Shown: piece by piece, positions 9,376 to 18,668 of the stretch
Layout: each line of letters starts with the position of its first letter
How positions within the stretch are numbered: the first letter of the stretch is position 1
Assembly (NCBI GenBank): GCA_003130845.1
Contig: QEXW01000111.1
Coordinates: 1-64,000 of the forward strand
DNA from: Anaerolineae bacterium
GTDB lineage: Bacteria; Chloroflexota; Anaerolineae; Anaerolineales; Villigracilaceae
Length of the DNA stretch: 64,000 nt
Direction of reading: 5' to 3'
The notes under the pieces: generated by a model
The model's input: only the letters and a program-made list of their open reading frames with translations
Databases searched by the model: none
Told to the model about the DNA's origin: nothing
Position numbers and translations under genes: made by a program

Positions 9376-12138
9376 ATGTTGCAAAAATTTTTTGAACTCC
9401 CCCTTGATAAGCCAGAACTATCCGCAGAAAAACGCAGCCTGTATCAATTGCTTTCTGCCGGCATCCCAGCCATTGTAACATTCCAGCCGCTTATCGGCCT
9501 AGCTATGCTGACAATTGCTGGGTTAACCCTAGCAGGCTACCTCGATACCCCAGAGGACATCTATCTGCTATTCATTGTGGCCAGCATCAACATTCTCAAC
9601 GGCCTGCTACATCTGCCGACCTTTAGCCTGCTGCGGCGCAACCGCTTAGGCCTTGTCGTTCTGCTGTTGGTGTTATGCAACGGTGTTTTTTCTGCTGCGC
9701 AAATCTTGCTTTGGCAAGGCGTGATCTGGTTTCCACTGAGTTTAATAGTTTCGGTTATCGCTGTTTTTCTGGCTGCGCCCGGCCTAACGCGGACACAAAA
9801 AATCTTTATTTTGCTGATAGGCATTCTCTTAAGCAGCGCCGTTATCGTTATAGATAGACAAATTAACTATCCCCGCCTGAGGATGGAAAACCTGAGTCAC
9901 TTTTTGGCCTTGCTCATCTATGGCCTGTTGACTCTTGCTATGGTCTCCATTGGCGTGTCCAATGGATTAATCAACTTCAAAACCATTTCAAGGCGGATGA
10001 TTTCAAATTTCTCCGCCTTGACGCTTACCACCGTTTTAGTTTTCATCACGATCGGCACGTTCACAAATTATCTCGATAGCCGTAAAAGAGCGTTTGAACA
10101 ACTAGAAACCATCTCCAATCTAAAAGCCTCCCAAATAGAACTCATCCTAGAAGAAATTCACGAGCAGGTATCGCAACCGCTTGAAGATACAGCCCTGTTA
10201 AGACTGGCGCAATCTATCTTAAACAGCGACCCAGAAAACGCAATTACAAAAATTGACCTTGAACTGTTTCGTTCATATCTATTTCGCTTGCAAAGACGAC
10301 CTGATGAAGAGTATTTTCTGATTGATGCCACTGGAAAAGTGATTTTATCCACCAACCCCAACATACAAGGGTTATACATCTCATCATTCACCTTGCTCGA
10401 AAAAGCCAAACAAGGACACGCATTTTCTATCGAGAAAGATTTCCCTGGCACGCCTGTGCAGTATTCCCTGTTTGCCATCCAGCCCATCACACAGGCAGAG
10501 CGATTTCTCGGGATGCTAGCCTTGCGAACGACGTTTAAGACCCTAAATGAGATTGCACAAATTGCGCCAACCGCACAACAAACACTCGAAACCTACCTGG
10601 TCAGCCGGATAGAAGGGATTGACACCCCAATCACCCAAACTCGTCAATTTGCCACACAAATTGAGAGCCTGCCGGTGCAGCAAGCCTTTGACCGATTGCT
10701 AACCGGTAATCAAGGCGAATATTTCAACTACGCTAACCGCGAGGTGTTTGGGCATTCTGTCTGGATTCCTGAGCTGCAATCGGTGCTAATTTCCGAAATA
10801 GAACAAGATGAAGCCTTAGCCGGCCTAATCAATTCCATTCCCATCTATCTTTCGATTGGCTTGTTGATGATACTCGTAGCTTTTACAACGGTGTATAGCA
10901 CTTCGCAAGCCATTAGCAGACCGATTCAAGATTTTGCGCAAAAAGCAGCCGCACTGGCAGGGGGTCAACTTTCTATACGCATTCATTCGGCCCGGCGAGA
11001 CGAGCTGGGCGCATTGGCAGAAAGTTTTAACAAAATGGCCAATGAACTAGAAGTGTTGGTAAGAACGTTGGAATCCAGAGTAAATGAGCGCACAAAAGAC
11101 CTGCAAAAACAAGCCAACTATTTGCGTATCGCTGCTGAAGTGGCACGCGATGCCACCACAGCCCAAGACTTGGAAGAATTACTGAACCGCGCTGCCCAAC
11201 TCATTTTGGACCGCTTCAACTTCTATCACACCGGCATCTTTTTAATAGACCCAGAGCGAGAATATGCCATCCTACGGGCCTCACCCACCGAGGCCGGGCG
11301 TAAAATGCTGGAACGGGGCCACCGCTTAAAGATCGGACAGGTTGGCCTGGTAGGATACGTTGCCGCGACCGGTACACCGCGCATTGCACTCGATACCGGG
11401 CAAGATACAGCATACTTCAAAAACCCCTTGCTACCGAACACTCGCTCAGAGGCAGCCATTCCGCTCAAACTAGGGGACACCGTGCTTGGCGTGTTGGATG
11501 TGCAAAGCACACAACCCGAAGCCTTCACCCAAGATGACATCGCCACACTACAAGTCATGGCCGACCAACTTGCGCTTGCGATTCAGCGTGTTGAACTGGT
11601 CAACGACCTGCAACGCAACCTGGCTGAGCTCGAGAACACCTATAAAACATTTACCAGCGAAAGTTGGCAACAATTTAGCCTGCAACAAGATTTCAAGCGC
11701 GGTTACGTTTTCGACGGATTTAAACTCGTTCCTCTACAATCATTGCCAGAGAAAGCACAATCTGCGCTCAAAAGAGGACGCACCACCATCTTGCCACCAG
11801 AACGCGAAAACGAAGGGGCTACTGTTCTTACTCCGCTTAAGCTGCGAGAACAAGTGTTGGGCATTTTAGCGTTGCAATTTGACACCCCCACCGTTGACCC
11901 AGATACCGTCGGTCTGCTGGAAGAAACCGCTGCGCGCTTGGCGATTGCGATGGAAAACGCTCGTCTATACACAGAAACACAAAACTTGGTGCAGCGCGAA
12001 CGTGCAGTGAGTGAAATCTCTAACCAAATTGCCGCATCATTTAACGTTGAAAACATTTTGCGCGCAGCAGTCATAGAAATTGGTAAGCGAATGCCCGATG
12101 CGGAAGTGATTGTGCAGTTAGAAACCGACCAGGATTGA
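9376..12138 (+). CDS. membrane sensor: 6 TM, extracellular Cache-like domain, HAMP, GAF modules
   Basis: A 920-aa protein. It has about six TM helices at 27-195, then a TM at 212-232. An extracytoplasmic region of some 250 residues (235-485) looks like a double Cache ligand-binding domain, with 'EEYFLIDATGKVILSTNP'. A closing TM (488-508) is followed by HAMP (510-560) and a coiled coil. Then come a full GAF (580-742, 'FKNPLLPNTRSE'), a degenerate GAF (755-865) and a half GAF (870-920). Cache domains usually bind small metabolites such as amino or organic acids. There is no kinase or methyl-accepting domain. The four long sensors of this run (here and at 12142, 15919, 22391) share this layout and are paralogues diverged mainly in the Cache region. 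Confidence 0.84.
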   Translation: MLQKFFELPLDKPELSAEKRSLYQLLSAGIPAIVTFQPLIGLAMLTIAGLTLAGYLDTPEDIYLLFIVASINILNGLLHLPTFSLLRRNRLGLVVLLLVLCNGVFSAAQILLWQGVIWFPLSLIVSVIAVFLAAPGLTRTQKIFILLIGILLSSAVIVIDRQINYPRLRMENLSHFLALLIYGLLTLAMVSIGVSNGLINFKTISRRMISNFSALTLTTVLVFITIGTFTNYLDSRKRAFEQLETISNLKASQIELILEEIHEQVSQPLEDTALLRLAQSILNSDPENAITKIDLELFRSYLFRLQRRPDEEYFLIDATGKVILSTNPNIQGLYISSFTLLEKAKQGHAFSIEKDFPGTPVQYSLFAIQPITQAERFLGMLALRTTFKTLNEIAQIAPTAQQTLETYLVSRIEGIDTPITQTRQFATQIESLPVQQAFDRLLTGNQGEYFNYANREVFGHSVWIPELQSVLISEIEQDEALAGLINSIPIYLSIGLLMILVAFTTVYSTSQAISRPIQDFAQKAAALAGGQLSIRIHSARRDELGALAESFNKMANELEVLVRTLESRVNERTKDLQKQANYLRIAAEVARDATTAQDLEELLNRAAQLILDRFNFYHTGIFLIDPEREYAILRASPTEAGRKMLERGHRLKIGQVGLVGYVAATGTPRIALDTGQDTAYFKNPLLPNTRSEAAIPLKLGDTVLGVLDVQSTQPEAFTQDDIATLQVMADQLALAIQRVELVNDLQRNLAELENTYKTFTSESWQQFSLQQDFKRGYVFDGFKLVPLQSLPEKAQSALKRGRTTILPPERENEGATVLTPLKLREQVLGILALQFDTPTVDPDTVGLLEETAARLAIAMENARLYTETQNLVQRERAVSEISNQIAASFNVENILRAAVIEIGKRMPDAEVIVQLETDQD

Positions 12139-12141
12139 GCA

Positions 12142-14907
12142 ATGTCCACGCCAGAAAACGCCACTCCTCTCTCAACCCATATGACACACCTAAGACAGGT
12201 GAATGTTCAGGTTATCACTCTCATCAACATGCTCGGTGCCTGGCTGCTGTTGATTGGTTATGTGGCAGGCTACGCCATTACGCGCGAGGCGCGCTTGCTC
12301 AACTTGATAGCCATGCAAGCCATCTATGGGTTTGCCATCACCATCGCCTGGGGGATGCGAAAACGAGGTCAGGGGCAGGGTGCAATCTGGCTTCTCTTAC
12401 TTTCTAATTTTGCAGCCAGTATTTTCCTGGTCCATGAAATCGAATGGGTTGCCATTTTCTTTGGCATCTTGTTGCCGATTATCTCTTCAATGGTCGCCTG
12501 GCAAACCCTGCCAAAGCGCAGTGCACTTGGGGCAATTTTGGTGAGCATTCTGAGCGGCATACTCATTGTAACAACCGATTTGAATTTTGGCGCCCCCAAC
12601 CGCTTAAGCGGAGGCTTTTTCCTGACATCCTTGCTCATCGTTGCCGGTGGTACCGCTATTTTTATCCTGATTTTGAATGGCTTGCGTGGAACAGAATTCA
12701 AGAGCATTAGCACACAATTACGGGTTGCTTTTCTGCTTACATCCATCTTACCCGTACTCATTGTGGCCATTTTTCAGACTCTCATCCTAGCCAATGTTCT
12801 CACCACCCAAGCCACTAACACCTTGCTACAAAACTCGAATGCATTTACAGAAACACTCGAGTCACAATTATTTAGTATTATCAACTCGGTTGAAGAAGAT
12901 GCCAGCAATCCCGCCATTCGAAATTACCTACAAAAGCCAGATGGAAACACGGCATTCCTTACTCTGTTAGCATCACGCTACCCCGACTTGATTTCGTATG
13001 GCCTATTAAATAAAGACGGTTTTCTGGTAGTAGATAACCGGGGCAATACACGCGGTAACGAAAGAGATACGACCTATTTCCAAAACACCATCTCTACCCG
13101 CATCACCTACATTTCAGACGTGGTTTTGGATGAAAACACACAACGTGGTGTGTTCTTCGTAAGCAAGGCCGTCCTGGATGAGCAAGGCAATCTGCTGGGT
13201 GTGTTACGCATAAAAATATCTGCAGAGCGACTACAAACAATCGCCGAAGAAAGTGCAGCGCAGTTCGGCCCGGGGTTTTCAGTCATAATTCTGGACGATG
13301 CGAATATCATTCTGGCGCATAGCGCCGACCCGGACCTGCGCACAAAAACACTTTCCGTGCCCAACCGCAACGTCTTAAACGCCTTACAACAAGCCGGTCG
13401 TCTACCATTGGCAGGCCAACTGAATGCGGAGCTAGATAGCCTAGAGAAAGCGCTGGCGAAGGCCACCCTAAAAACCGTGTTTACGGGCTTTGTTCTGCCT
13501 GGTGAAACCACGCGAAATTACATCACGGTGACTTCCATTGCATACAAACCTTGGAAAGCGCTCATAGCGCAGCAAACAGCCGTTTTTCTCGCGCCAGCCA
13601 TTAACCAAACCCTGTCCACCTCTTTGATTATCCTTATCTTATTGGCAGCAGTATATTTCGGTGCCAATCTCACCGCCAATTTGTTGGTTGAACCGATTCA
13701 GACCCTGACCGCGGCTGCGCAAGAACTCGGCAAAGGGAAACTAAACGCACCGCTGGTGCTACCACGTAAAGACGAACTCGGCACGCTGGCAAACGTGCTG
13801 GAAAACACCCGCCAACAAATCTATGAGCTGTTAGAGACGTTGGAACAACGGGTAGAACAACGCACATCAGAACTGATGCAAGCCAATGAGAGAAACGAGC
13901 GCCGCGCCCAGCAACTGACGCTTGCTTCGATGATAGCCCATGCTGTCGCCAGTGTACAAGATGTGAATGAGTTGCTTCAACAAATTACCCAACAAATCAG
14001 CGAAGCATTCGGTTACTACCACGTTGGTATATTCCTGCTCGATGAAAGCGGTGAATACGCTGTTTTGCGCGCTGCCAACAGCCAAGGTGGTCAGGCCATG
14101 TTGGCGCGCGGCCATCGGTTGCGCGTGGGACGACAGGGAATTGTCGGCACAGTGACCAACACCGGGCGGTACCGCATTGCTCTCGATGTTGGTGAGGACG
14201 CCGTCTTTTTCAATAACCCCGACCTGCCAAACACCCGTTCGGAAGCAGCCTTACCCCTCATTGTAGGTGAGACCATCATCGGTGCGCTCGATGTACAAAG
14301 CACCGAACCAAACGCGTTCAGTCAAGACGATATTGTCGTCTTGAGTCTGCTAAGCGACCAAATTAGTGTTGCTATCCAAAACGCTCGTCTCTTTGAACAA
14401 ATCCGCAAAGATTTATCAGAAATGCAACGAATCTACGTGGAAACCAGTCAGCTCGGCTGGCGAGCGCTCGTTAGAGAATCAAGTACCAGCGGTTATCGGT
14501 ACACCAAAGGAAGTATTGAACCTCTGCGCAAGATAGCGGAAGATGAAGAGAAGGCAGCCACTCCAACGCTCGAAGTGCCTATCGTTGTGCGTGGGGAAAA
14601 GCTAGGCGCCCTAAAACTCCGGCGACCCGTCCCCTGGACAGAAGCAGAAACCCGTATGTACCAGGCCATTGCAGAGCGCATGTCGTTTGCACTCGATAAT
14701 GCTCGTCTATATTCTGAAGCCCGCCGGCGTGCCAACCTAGAGCGCGTCATTGCAGATACCGCGACCAAAATCAGCTCCTCGGTGCGTGTGGAAACCATCT
14801 TGCGGATTGCAGCAGAAGAAATTAGTAATTTGCTAGATGGCTCTGAAGTTCTTGTCCAACTTCAACCAGAAGCGATAACCCGCTCAGAAAGCAAAATAAC
14901 AGAATAA
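12142..14907 (+). CDS. membrane sensor: 6 TM, Cache, HAMP, GAF modules
   Basis: A 921-aa paralogue of the preceding protein, starting three bases after its stop. TM helices lie at about 25-180 and 193-218. The Cache-like region (220-490) contains 'LISYGLLNKDGFLVVDNRG' and 'DTTYFQNTI', close to the double-Cache consensus. TM 493-515 is followed by HAMP (516-568), a coiled coil, GAF (590-750, 'YYHVGIFLLD', 'FNNPDLPNTRSE'), a degenerate GAF starting near 'LGWRALV' with 'SGYRYTKG', and a half GAF ending 'VLVQLQPE'. It has no output domain. The divergent Cache sequence implies a different ligand from its neighbour. Confidence 0.84.
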   Translation: MSTPENATPLSTHMTHLRQVNVQVITLINMLGAWLLLIGYVAGYAITREARLLNLIAMQAIYGFAITIAWGMRKRGQGQGAIWLLLLSNFAASIFLVHEIEWVAIFFGILLPIISSMVAWQTLPKRSALGAILVSILSGILIVTTDLNFGAPNRLSGGFFLTSLLIVAGGTAIFILILNGLRGTEFKSISTQLRVAFLLTSILPVLIVAIFQTLILANVLTTQATNTLLQNSNAFTETLESQLFSIINSVEEDASNPAIRNYLQKPDGNTAFLTLLASRYPDLISYGLLNKDGFLVVDNRGNTRGNERDTTYFQNTISTRITYISDVVLDENTQRGVFFVSKAVLDEQGNLLGVLRIKISAERLQTIAEESAAQFGPGFSVIILDDANIILAHSADPDLRTKTLSVPNRNVLNALQQAGRLPLAGQLNAELDSLEKALAKATLKTVFTGFVLPGETTRNYITVTSIAYKPWKALIAQQTAVFLAPAINQTLSTSLIILILLAAVYFGANLTANLLVEPIQTLTAAAQELGKGKLNAPLVLPRKDELGTLANVLENTRQQIYELLETLEQRVEQRTSELMQANERNERRAQQLTLASMIAHAVASVQDVNELLQQITQQISEAFGYYHVGIFLLDESGEYAVLRAANSQGGQAMLARGHRLRVGRQGIVGTVTNTGRYRIALDVGEDAVFFNNPDLPNTRSEAALPLIVGETIIGALDVQSTEPNAFSQDDIVVLSLLSDQISVAIQNARLFEQIRKDLSEMQRIYVETSQLGWRALVRESSTSGYRYTKGSIEPLRKIAEDEEKAATPTLEVPIVVRGEKLGALKLRRPVPWTEAETRMYQAIAERMSFALDNARLYSEARRRANLERVIADTATKISSSVRVETILRIAAEEISNLLDGSEVLVQLQPEAITRSESKITE

Positions 14908-14912
14908 TTTTT

Positions 14913-15899
14913 ATGAAACGCTTTTGTGCCATCTCACCATGCAAAATCATTCCCGTGTTGTGGGTCTTCCTGTTGCTAACAGGCTGTGGTCTGCTCTCTG
15001 AAGCGGAAAGCAAACCCAACGCTCCCTTGCGAGTGGAATTCGCCGAGTGGTGGGGAGACTACACGCTGATTATTGCTGAAAAGAACGGCCTGTTCGAGAA
15101 ATATGGCGTTGCAGTAACACCCGTCTTCTATTCGAACTTTTCGCGTGCCTTACCCGATTTAGCCGCCGGACAGATTGACGGCGGGTTGTTTGCCATCGGT
15201 GATGCTATCAGCGTATCCAAGTACACAGACCTCAAAGTAGTAGCCGTGTACGATAACGGGAGTTATAACACCATCGTCTCGGTGCCAGACATCAAACGCA
15301 TCCGAGACTTGACAGGTAAACGCGTTGGCGTGCAGGTCGGCACCAGTTATGAACTGCTTATCAATGAAATGCTGGCTTCCGCAGGAATGAACATGTCTGA
15401 CATCATCTTGGTTAACATTAACCCAGAGGATGTACCTGATAACTTAGGAAAAACGATTGATGCTGGGTTTGTCTACGAACCATACACATCCATCGCCATC
15501 GCCAAAGGAAATTCCCTGCTCATCAAAAGCCAAGATTTCGTTGGGCTTTACCCCGATGTGATTGTTTTCCGGGCCGATGTGGTTAATAAACGCAGCGAAG
15601 ACATCCGCGCGTTTCTAAAAGCCTGGTTTGAGGCTGTAGAATTTCGCCGACGAAACCCACAAGAGAGTTTGCAAATCATTGCTAACCACTTAGGAAAACC
15701 AACAAGCGAAATCAGCATAGATACCTCCCTGGAAATTTTCAGCATCGAAGATAACTACGATATCTTTCAGGCTCAACCTGCCCGAAGACGGTCCATTTAC
15801 CAAACTGCCCGTCTAAACGCCGATTTTTTGGTGCGGATTGGCGTATTACCTGCGCGTCCTAACCTGAACCTCTTGCTCTCGCCAGAGTTCTTGCCTTAA
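14913..15899 (+). CDS. orphan ABC-type substrate-binding lipoprotein (NMT1/SsuA-like)
   Basis: A 328-aa lipoprotein with signal peptide and lipobox 'LLTGC' (Cys25). The mature part has a periplasmic-binding-protein fold of the NMT1/thiamine-precursor/sulfonate/nitrate group: 'EWWGDYTLIIAEKNGLFEKYGV' with 'LPDLAAGQIDGGLFAIGDA' and 'LTGKRVGVQVGTSYELL'. Such proteins normally deliver pyrimidine precursors, sulfonates, nitrate or similar ligands to an ABC permease. No permease or ATPase gene is near. It sits between two membrane Cache sensors in the same run (5 and 19 bases from its neighbours), so it probably presents ligand to a sensor, as in TorT/TorS-type or LuxP/LuxQ-type pairs. The ligand is unknown. 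Confidence 0.85.
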   Translation: MKRFCAISPCKIIPVLWVFLLLTGCGLLSEAESKPNAPLRVEFAEWWGDYTLIIAEKNGLFEKYGVAVTPVFYSNFSRALPDLAAGQIDGGLFAIGDAISVSKYTDLKVVAVYDNGSYNTIVSVPDIKRIRDLTGKRVGVQVGTSYELLINEMLASAGMNMSDIILVNINPEDVPDNLGKTIDAGFVYEPYTSIAIAKGNSLLIKSQDFVGLYPDVIVFRADVVNKRSEDIRAFLKAWFEAVEFRRRNPQESLQIIANHLGKPTSEISIDTSLEIFSIEDNYDIFQAQPARRRSIYQTARLNADFLVRIGVLPARPNLNLLLSPEFLP

Positions 15900-15918
15900 T
15901 CCAAAGTAGCGAGTTTAT

Positions 15919-18663
15919 TTGAGTATGATAACAGGCGAAACAAAACCCTTCTTTGATGAACAACAACAAGCCGCCCGGCGTGCCAGAAACACCTATCGCA
16001 TCGGACTGTGGAATGGCATTTTATTCACGCTGATTGCGATAGCCTCCACCATCTCCACCATCCAAACAGGGCTTTATGTCTTTGGCGGGATTGCGTTAGC
16101 CATCGTCGTTGCGGCTGTCAGTTTCGTGGCGGCTAACTTGGCACAAAAAGGCAAAGCACCCCTAGGCAGCGCCTTGCTGGTTGGGACGATTCTCGCCAGC
16201 TCGTTTACCCTGCCCATCATTGCCAAAGGACAAGGCATTGCACTGGCTTTTCTAATTGTCGTCATCGTCTCCAGCATTTCATACCTTACGCTAACCAGCC
16301 GGTGGACAATCTACGCCACGCTGGCGAGTATTCTCATTGGATTTCTCACAATTATCGCCGATTTTTTCCTACCAGATTTTGGTATCCCAAATGACCCACA
16401 ATTCACCTACGTCATCAGTGCCATTGCCGGCTCCATTTACCTACTAGCGCTTATCCGCCGCTTCAGAGATTTCTCACTGCGCGCCAAGATCATTGCATCG
16501 TTTCTGGCAATCACTCTCTTGCTCATTTTCGGATTAAGTGTTTACACAAACACGGTAACACGCGATATTCTCACCCAACAAGCGGAAAGCACGCTCAGCA
16601 CCTTGGCCATAGAAACCGGTCAAAGAATAGACCAGTTTATCCTCTCCCAATTCGACATCATCAAAATGGAAGCGCAACAACCCCTGTTGGCGCAATTCTT
16701 GCAGCAAAGTCTATTTTCCAGAAATGAAGAACTCGAATCGGCTGCGATTAAGACACTTCTGACCTTCGTCCGCAAAAACCCGGTGTTCATCCAATCCTAC
16801 GCCCTGCTAGATATGAGCGGAAAAGTGGTACTAAGCACCAACCCTGCGCAAATTGGGACAAGTGACGCACAAACCGAATATTTCCGCCTAGCAGTCCTAA
16901 AGCAAGAACCACAACTTTCGAGTATCGCAAACTTGCCTGATGAGCCGGTACTTTATTTTATTTCCCCTATTCGCGCCGAGAGCGGTTTGATTGTGGGCAT
17001 GTTGCGCGCTGAGTACAATGCTGTTATTTTGGAATACCTGGTTAACACGCCATCCGTTCAACGTGAATCTGGGCAGAGAACCATTCTCATAGAGAGCAGT
17101 ACCCTCATCAAACTCGCTGACACACAACAGTTCGATACAATATATCACCCTTTCCCAGAAATTAGCACCTTACTGCCAGACCTAAGCACCCCCACGACCC
17201 TGATGGCACCTGGCAAACAGAGAGGACAAGGTTTGTTTCTCGTCAGTCTACCGCTCAGCACCAACCCCTGGGTGGTGATTGCTTCGCAACCAGAAAACAC
17301 AATCTACGCCCAAGCCGATCGCCAGGCCCGCACACTTGTTTTATTCTCAATCGCACTGACAGCTTTCGCGCTGCTAGTTGCACTCCTTACAGCACAGTTC
17401 ATTTCGCGCCCAATTGCATCGTTGGTAGCAGTAGCTCAAAAAATCATTCTTGGTGATTTGCATGCCCGCTCTGACATCAACACTGACGATGAAGTCGGCA
17501 AGCTGGGGCGTGTGTTCAACCAAATGACAGCCCAACTGAGCCAAACGCTGGCCAGTTTGGAACAGCGCATTCAGGAGCGCACAGCACAATTGCAAGCAAC
17601 AAGTCAGCAGAGCGAACAACGTGCCCGGCAGCTTCAAAGTATTGCAGATATTTCTAAAATCATCACCAGAGAACAAAACCTTGAAAAACTACTCCCTTTG
17701 ATTGCAGAGACCGTCAGTGAACGCTTTGGTTATTACCATGTTGGCATCTTCCTGCTTGATGAAACACGGCGAACCGCGGTGCTACAAGCCTCCAACAGCC
17801 CAGGCGGACAAAAAATGCTGGCCAGTGGTCACAAACTATCGCTTGGTACAAGCAGTATTGTCGGATATGCTGCCTTAACCGGCAAACCACGTATTGCACT
17901 CGATGTAGGCGAAGATGCCGTTTTCTTCAACAACCCCCACCTGCCTGAAACCCGCTCCGAAATGGCTCTACCCTTGGTTGTGCGTAGCGTAGTGATTGGG
18001 GTTCTGGATATGCAAAGCAAACAAGCCAATGCCTTCACCCAAGAAGATATTGAAATTCTCTCCATTCTCGCCGACCAAGTTGCAATTGCGATCGAAAATG
18101 CCCGCCTTTTTGCACAAAATCAAGCTGCGCTCCAAGAGACCCAAGCCATTGTGCAATCCTTTGTGCGACAAGAATGGGCAGCGCTTACCAGCCGGCAAAC
18201 CACCATTGGCTACCTGCATACTAACCTAGGTGGACAATCTCTTACCTCTCCAATCCAACTCGAAGAGATTGAGCAAGCGCTTCGTAAAGGGAACATTATC
18301 AAAAAAGAGAGCAAAACGACACCAAACGCAAACCCTGTGCTTGTCGTACCTCTCAAAATCGGCGAACAATTGGTAGGTGCCATTCGTATTCAGGCGCCTA
18401 ACCCTCAGCATAGCTGGAGTACCGAAGAAATCAACTTGGTGCGTTCGATTGCAGACCGCGTAGGCCTAGCGCTGGATAACGCCCGTCTGGTAGCATCCAG
18501 TCAAAGACGTGCGGCTAAGGAACGCGCGATTGGCGAAATTTCAGCCAAGATTAGCGCTGCAACCGATATGGATGCCATCCTAAAAACTGCCGCCCAAGAA
18601 ATAGGCCGTGTACTCTCTGAAGCAGATGTAGTTATTCAGCTCAAACAATTTGAAGACGAGTAA
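15919..18663 (+). CDS. membrane sensor: 6 TM, Cache, HAMP, GAF modules
   Basis: A 914-aa member of the long sensor class. Helices at about 28-180 and a TM near 190-210 flank the start of a Cache-like domain (210-470) with 'IQSYALLDMSGKVVLSTNP' and 'TEYFRLAV'. TM 473-495, HAMP (497-548), coiled coil, GAF (575-735, 'FNNPHLPETRSE'), degenerate GAF with 'RQEWAALTSRQTTIGYLH', and half GAF ('AEADVVIQL' near the end in the form 'SEADVVIQL') follow. The start is uncertain: TTG at 15919 has GAG five bases upstream, while ATG two codons later (15925) is equally possible. It follows the binding-protein gene directly and is a candidate partner for it. Confidence 0.83.
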   Translation: MSMITGETKPFFDEQQQAARRARNTYRIGLWNGILFTLIAIASTISTIQTGLYVFGGIALAIVVAAVSFVAANLAQKGKAPLGSALLVGTILASSFTLPIIAKGQGIALAFLIVVIVSSISYLTLTSRWTIYATLASILIGFLTIIADFFLPDFGIPNDPQFTYVISAIAGSIYLLALIRRFRDFSLRAKIIASFLAITLLLIFGLSVYTNTVTRDILTQQAESTLSTLAIETGQRIDQFILSQFDIIKMEAQQPLLAQFLQQSLFSRNEELESAAIKTLLTFVRKNPVFIQSYALLDMSGKVVLSTNPAQIGTSDAQTEYFRLAVLKQEPQLSSIANLPDEPVLYFISPIRAESGLIVGMLRAEYNAVILEYLVNTPSVQRESGQRTILIESSTLIKLADTQQFDTIYHPFPEISTLLPDLSTPTTLMAPGKQRGQGLFLVSLPLSTNPWVVIASQPENTIYAQADRQARTLVLFSIALTAFALLVALLTAQFISRPIASLVAVAQKIILGDLHARSDINTDDEVGKLGRVFNQMTAQLSQTLASLEQRIQERTAQLQATSQQSEQRARQLQSIADISKIITREQNLEKLLPLIAETVSERFGYYHVGIFLLDETRRTAVLQASNSPGGQKMLASGHKLSLGTSSIVGYAALTGKPRIALDVGEDAVFFNNPHLPETRSEMALPLVVRSVVIGVLDMQSKQANAFTQEDIEILSILADQVAIAIENARLFAQNQAALQETQAIVQSFVRQEWAALTSRQTTIGYLHTNLGGQSLTSPIQLEEIEQALRKGNIIKKESKTTPNANPVLVVPLKIGEQLVGAIRIQAPNPQHSWSTEEINLVRSIADRVGLALDNARLVASSQRRAAKERAIGEISAKISAATDMDAILKTAAQEIGRVLSEADVVIQLKQFEDE

Positions 18664-18668
18664 GCAGC

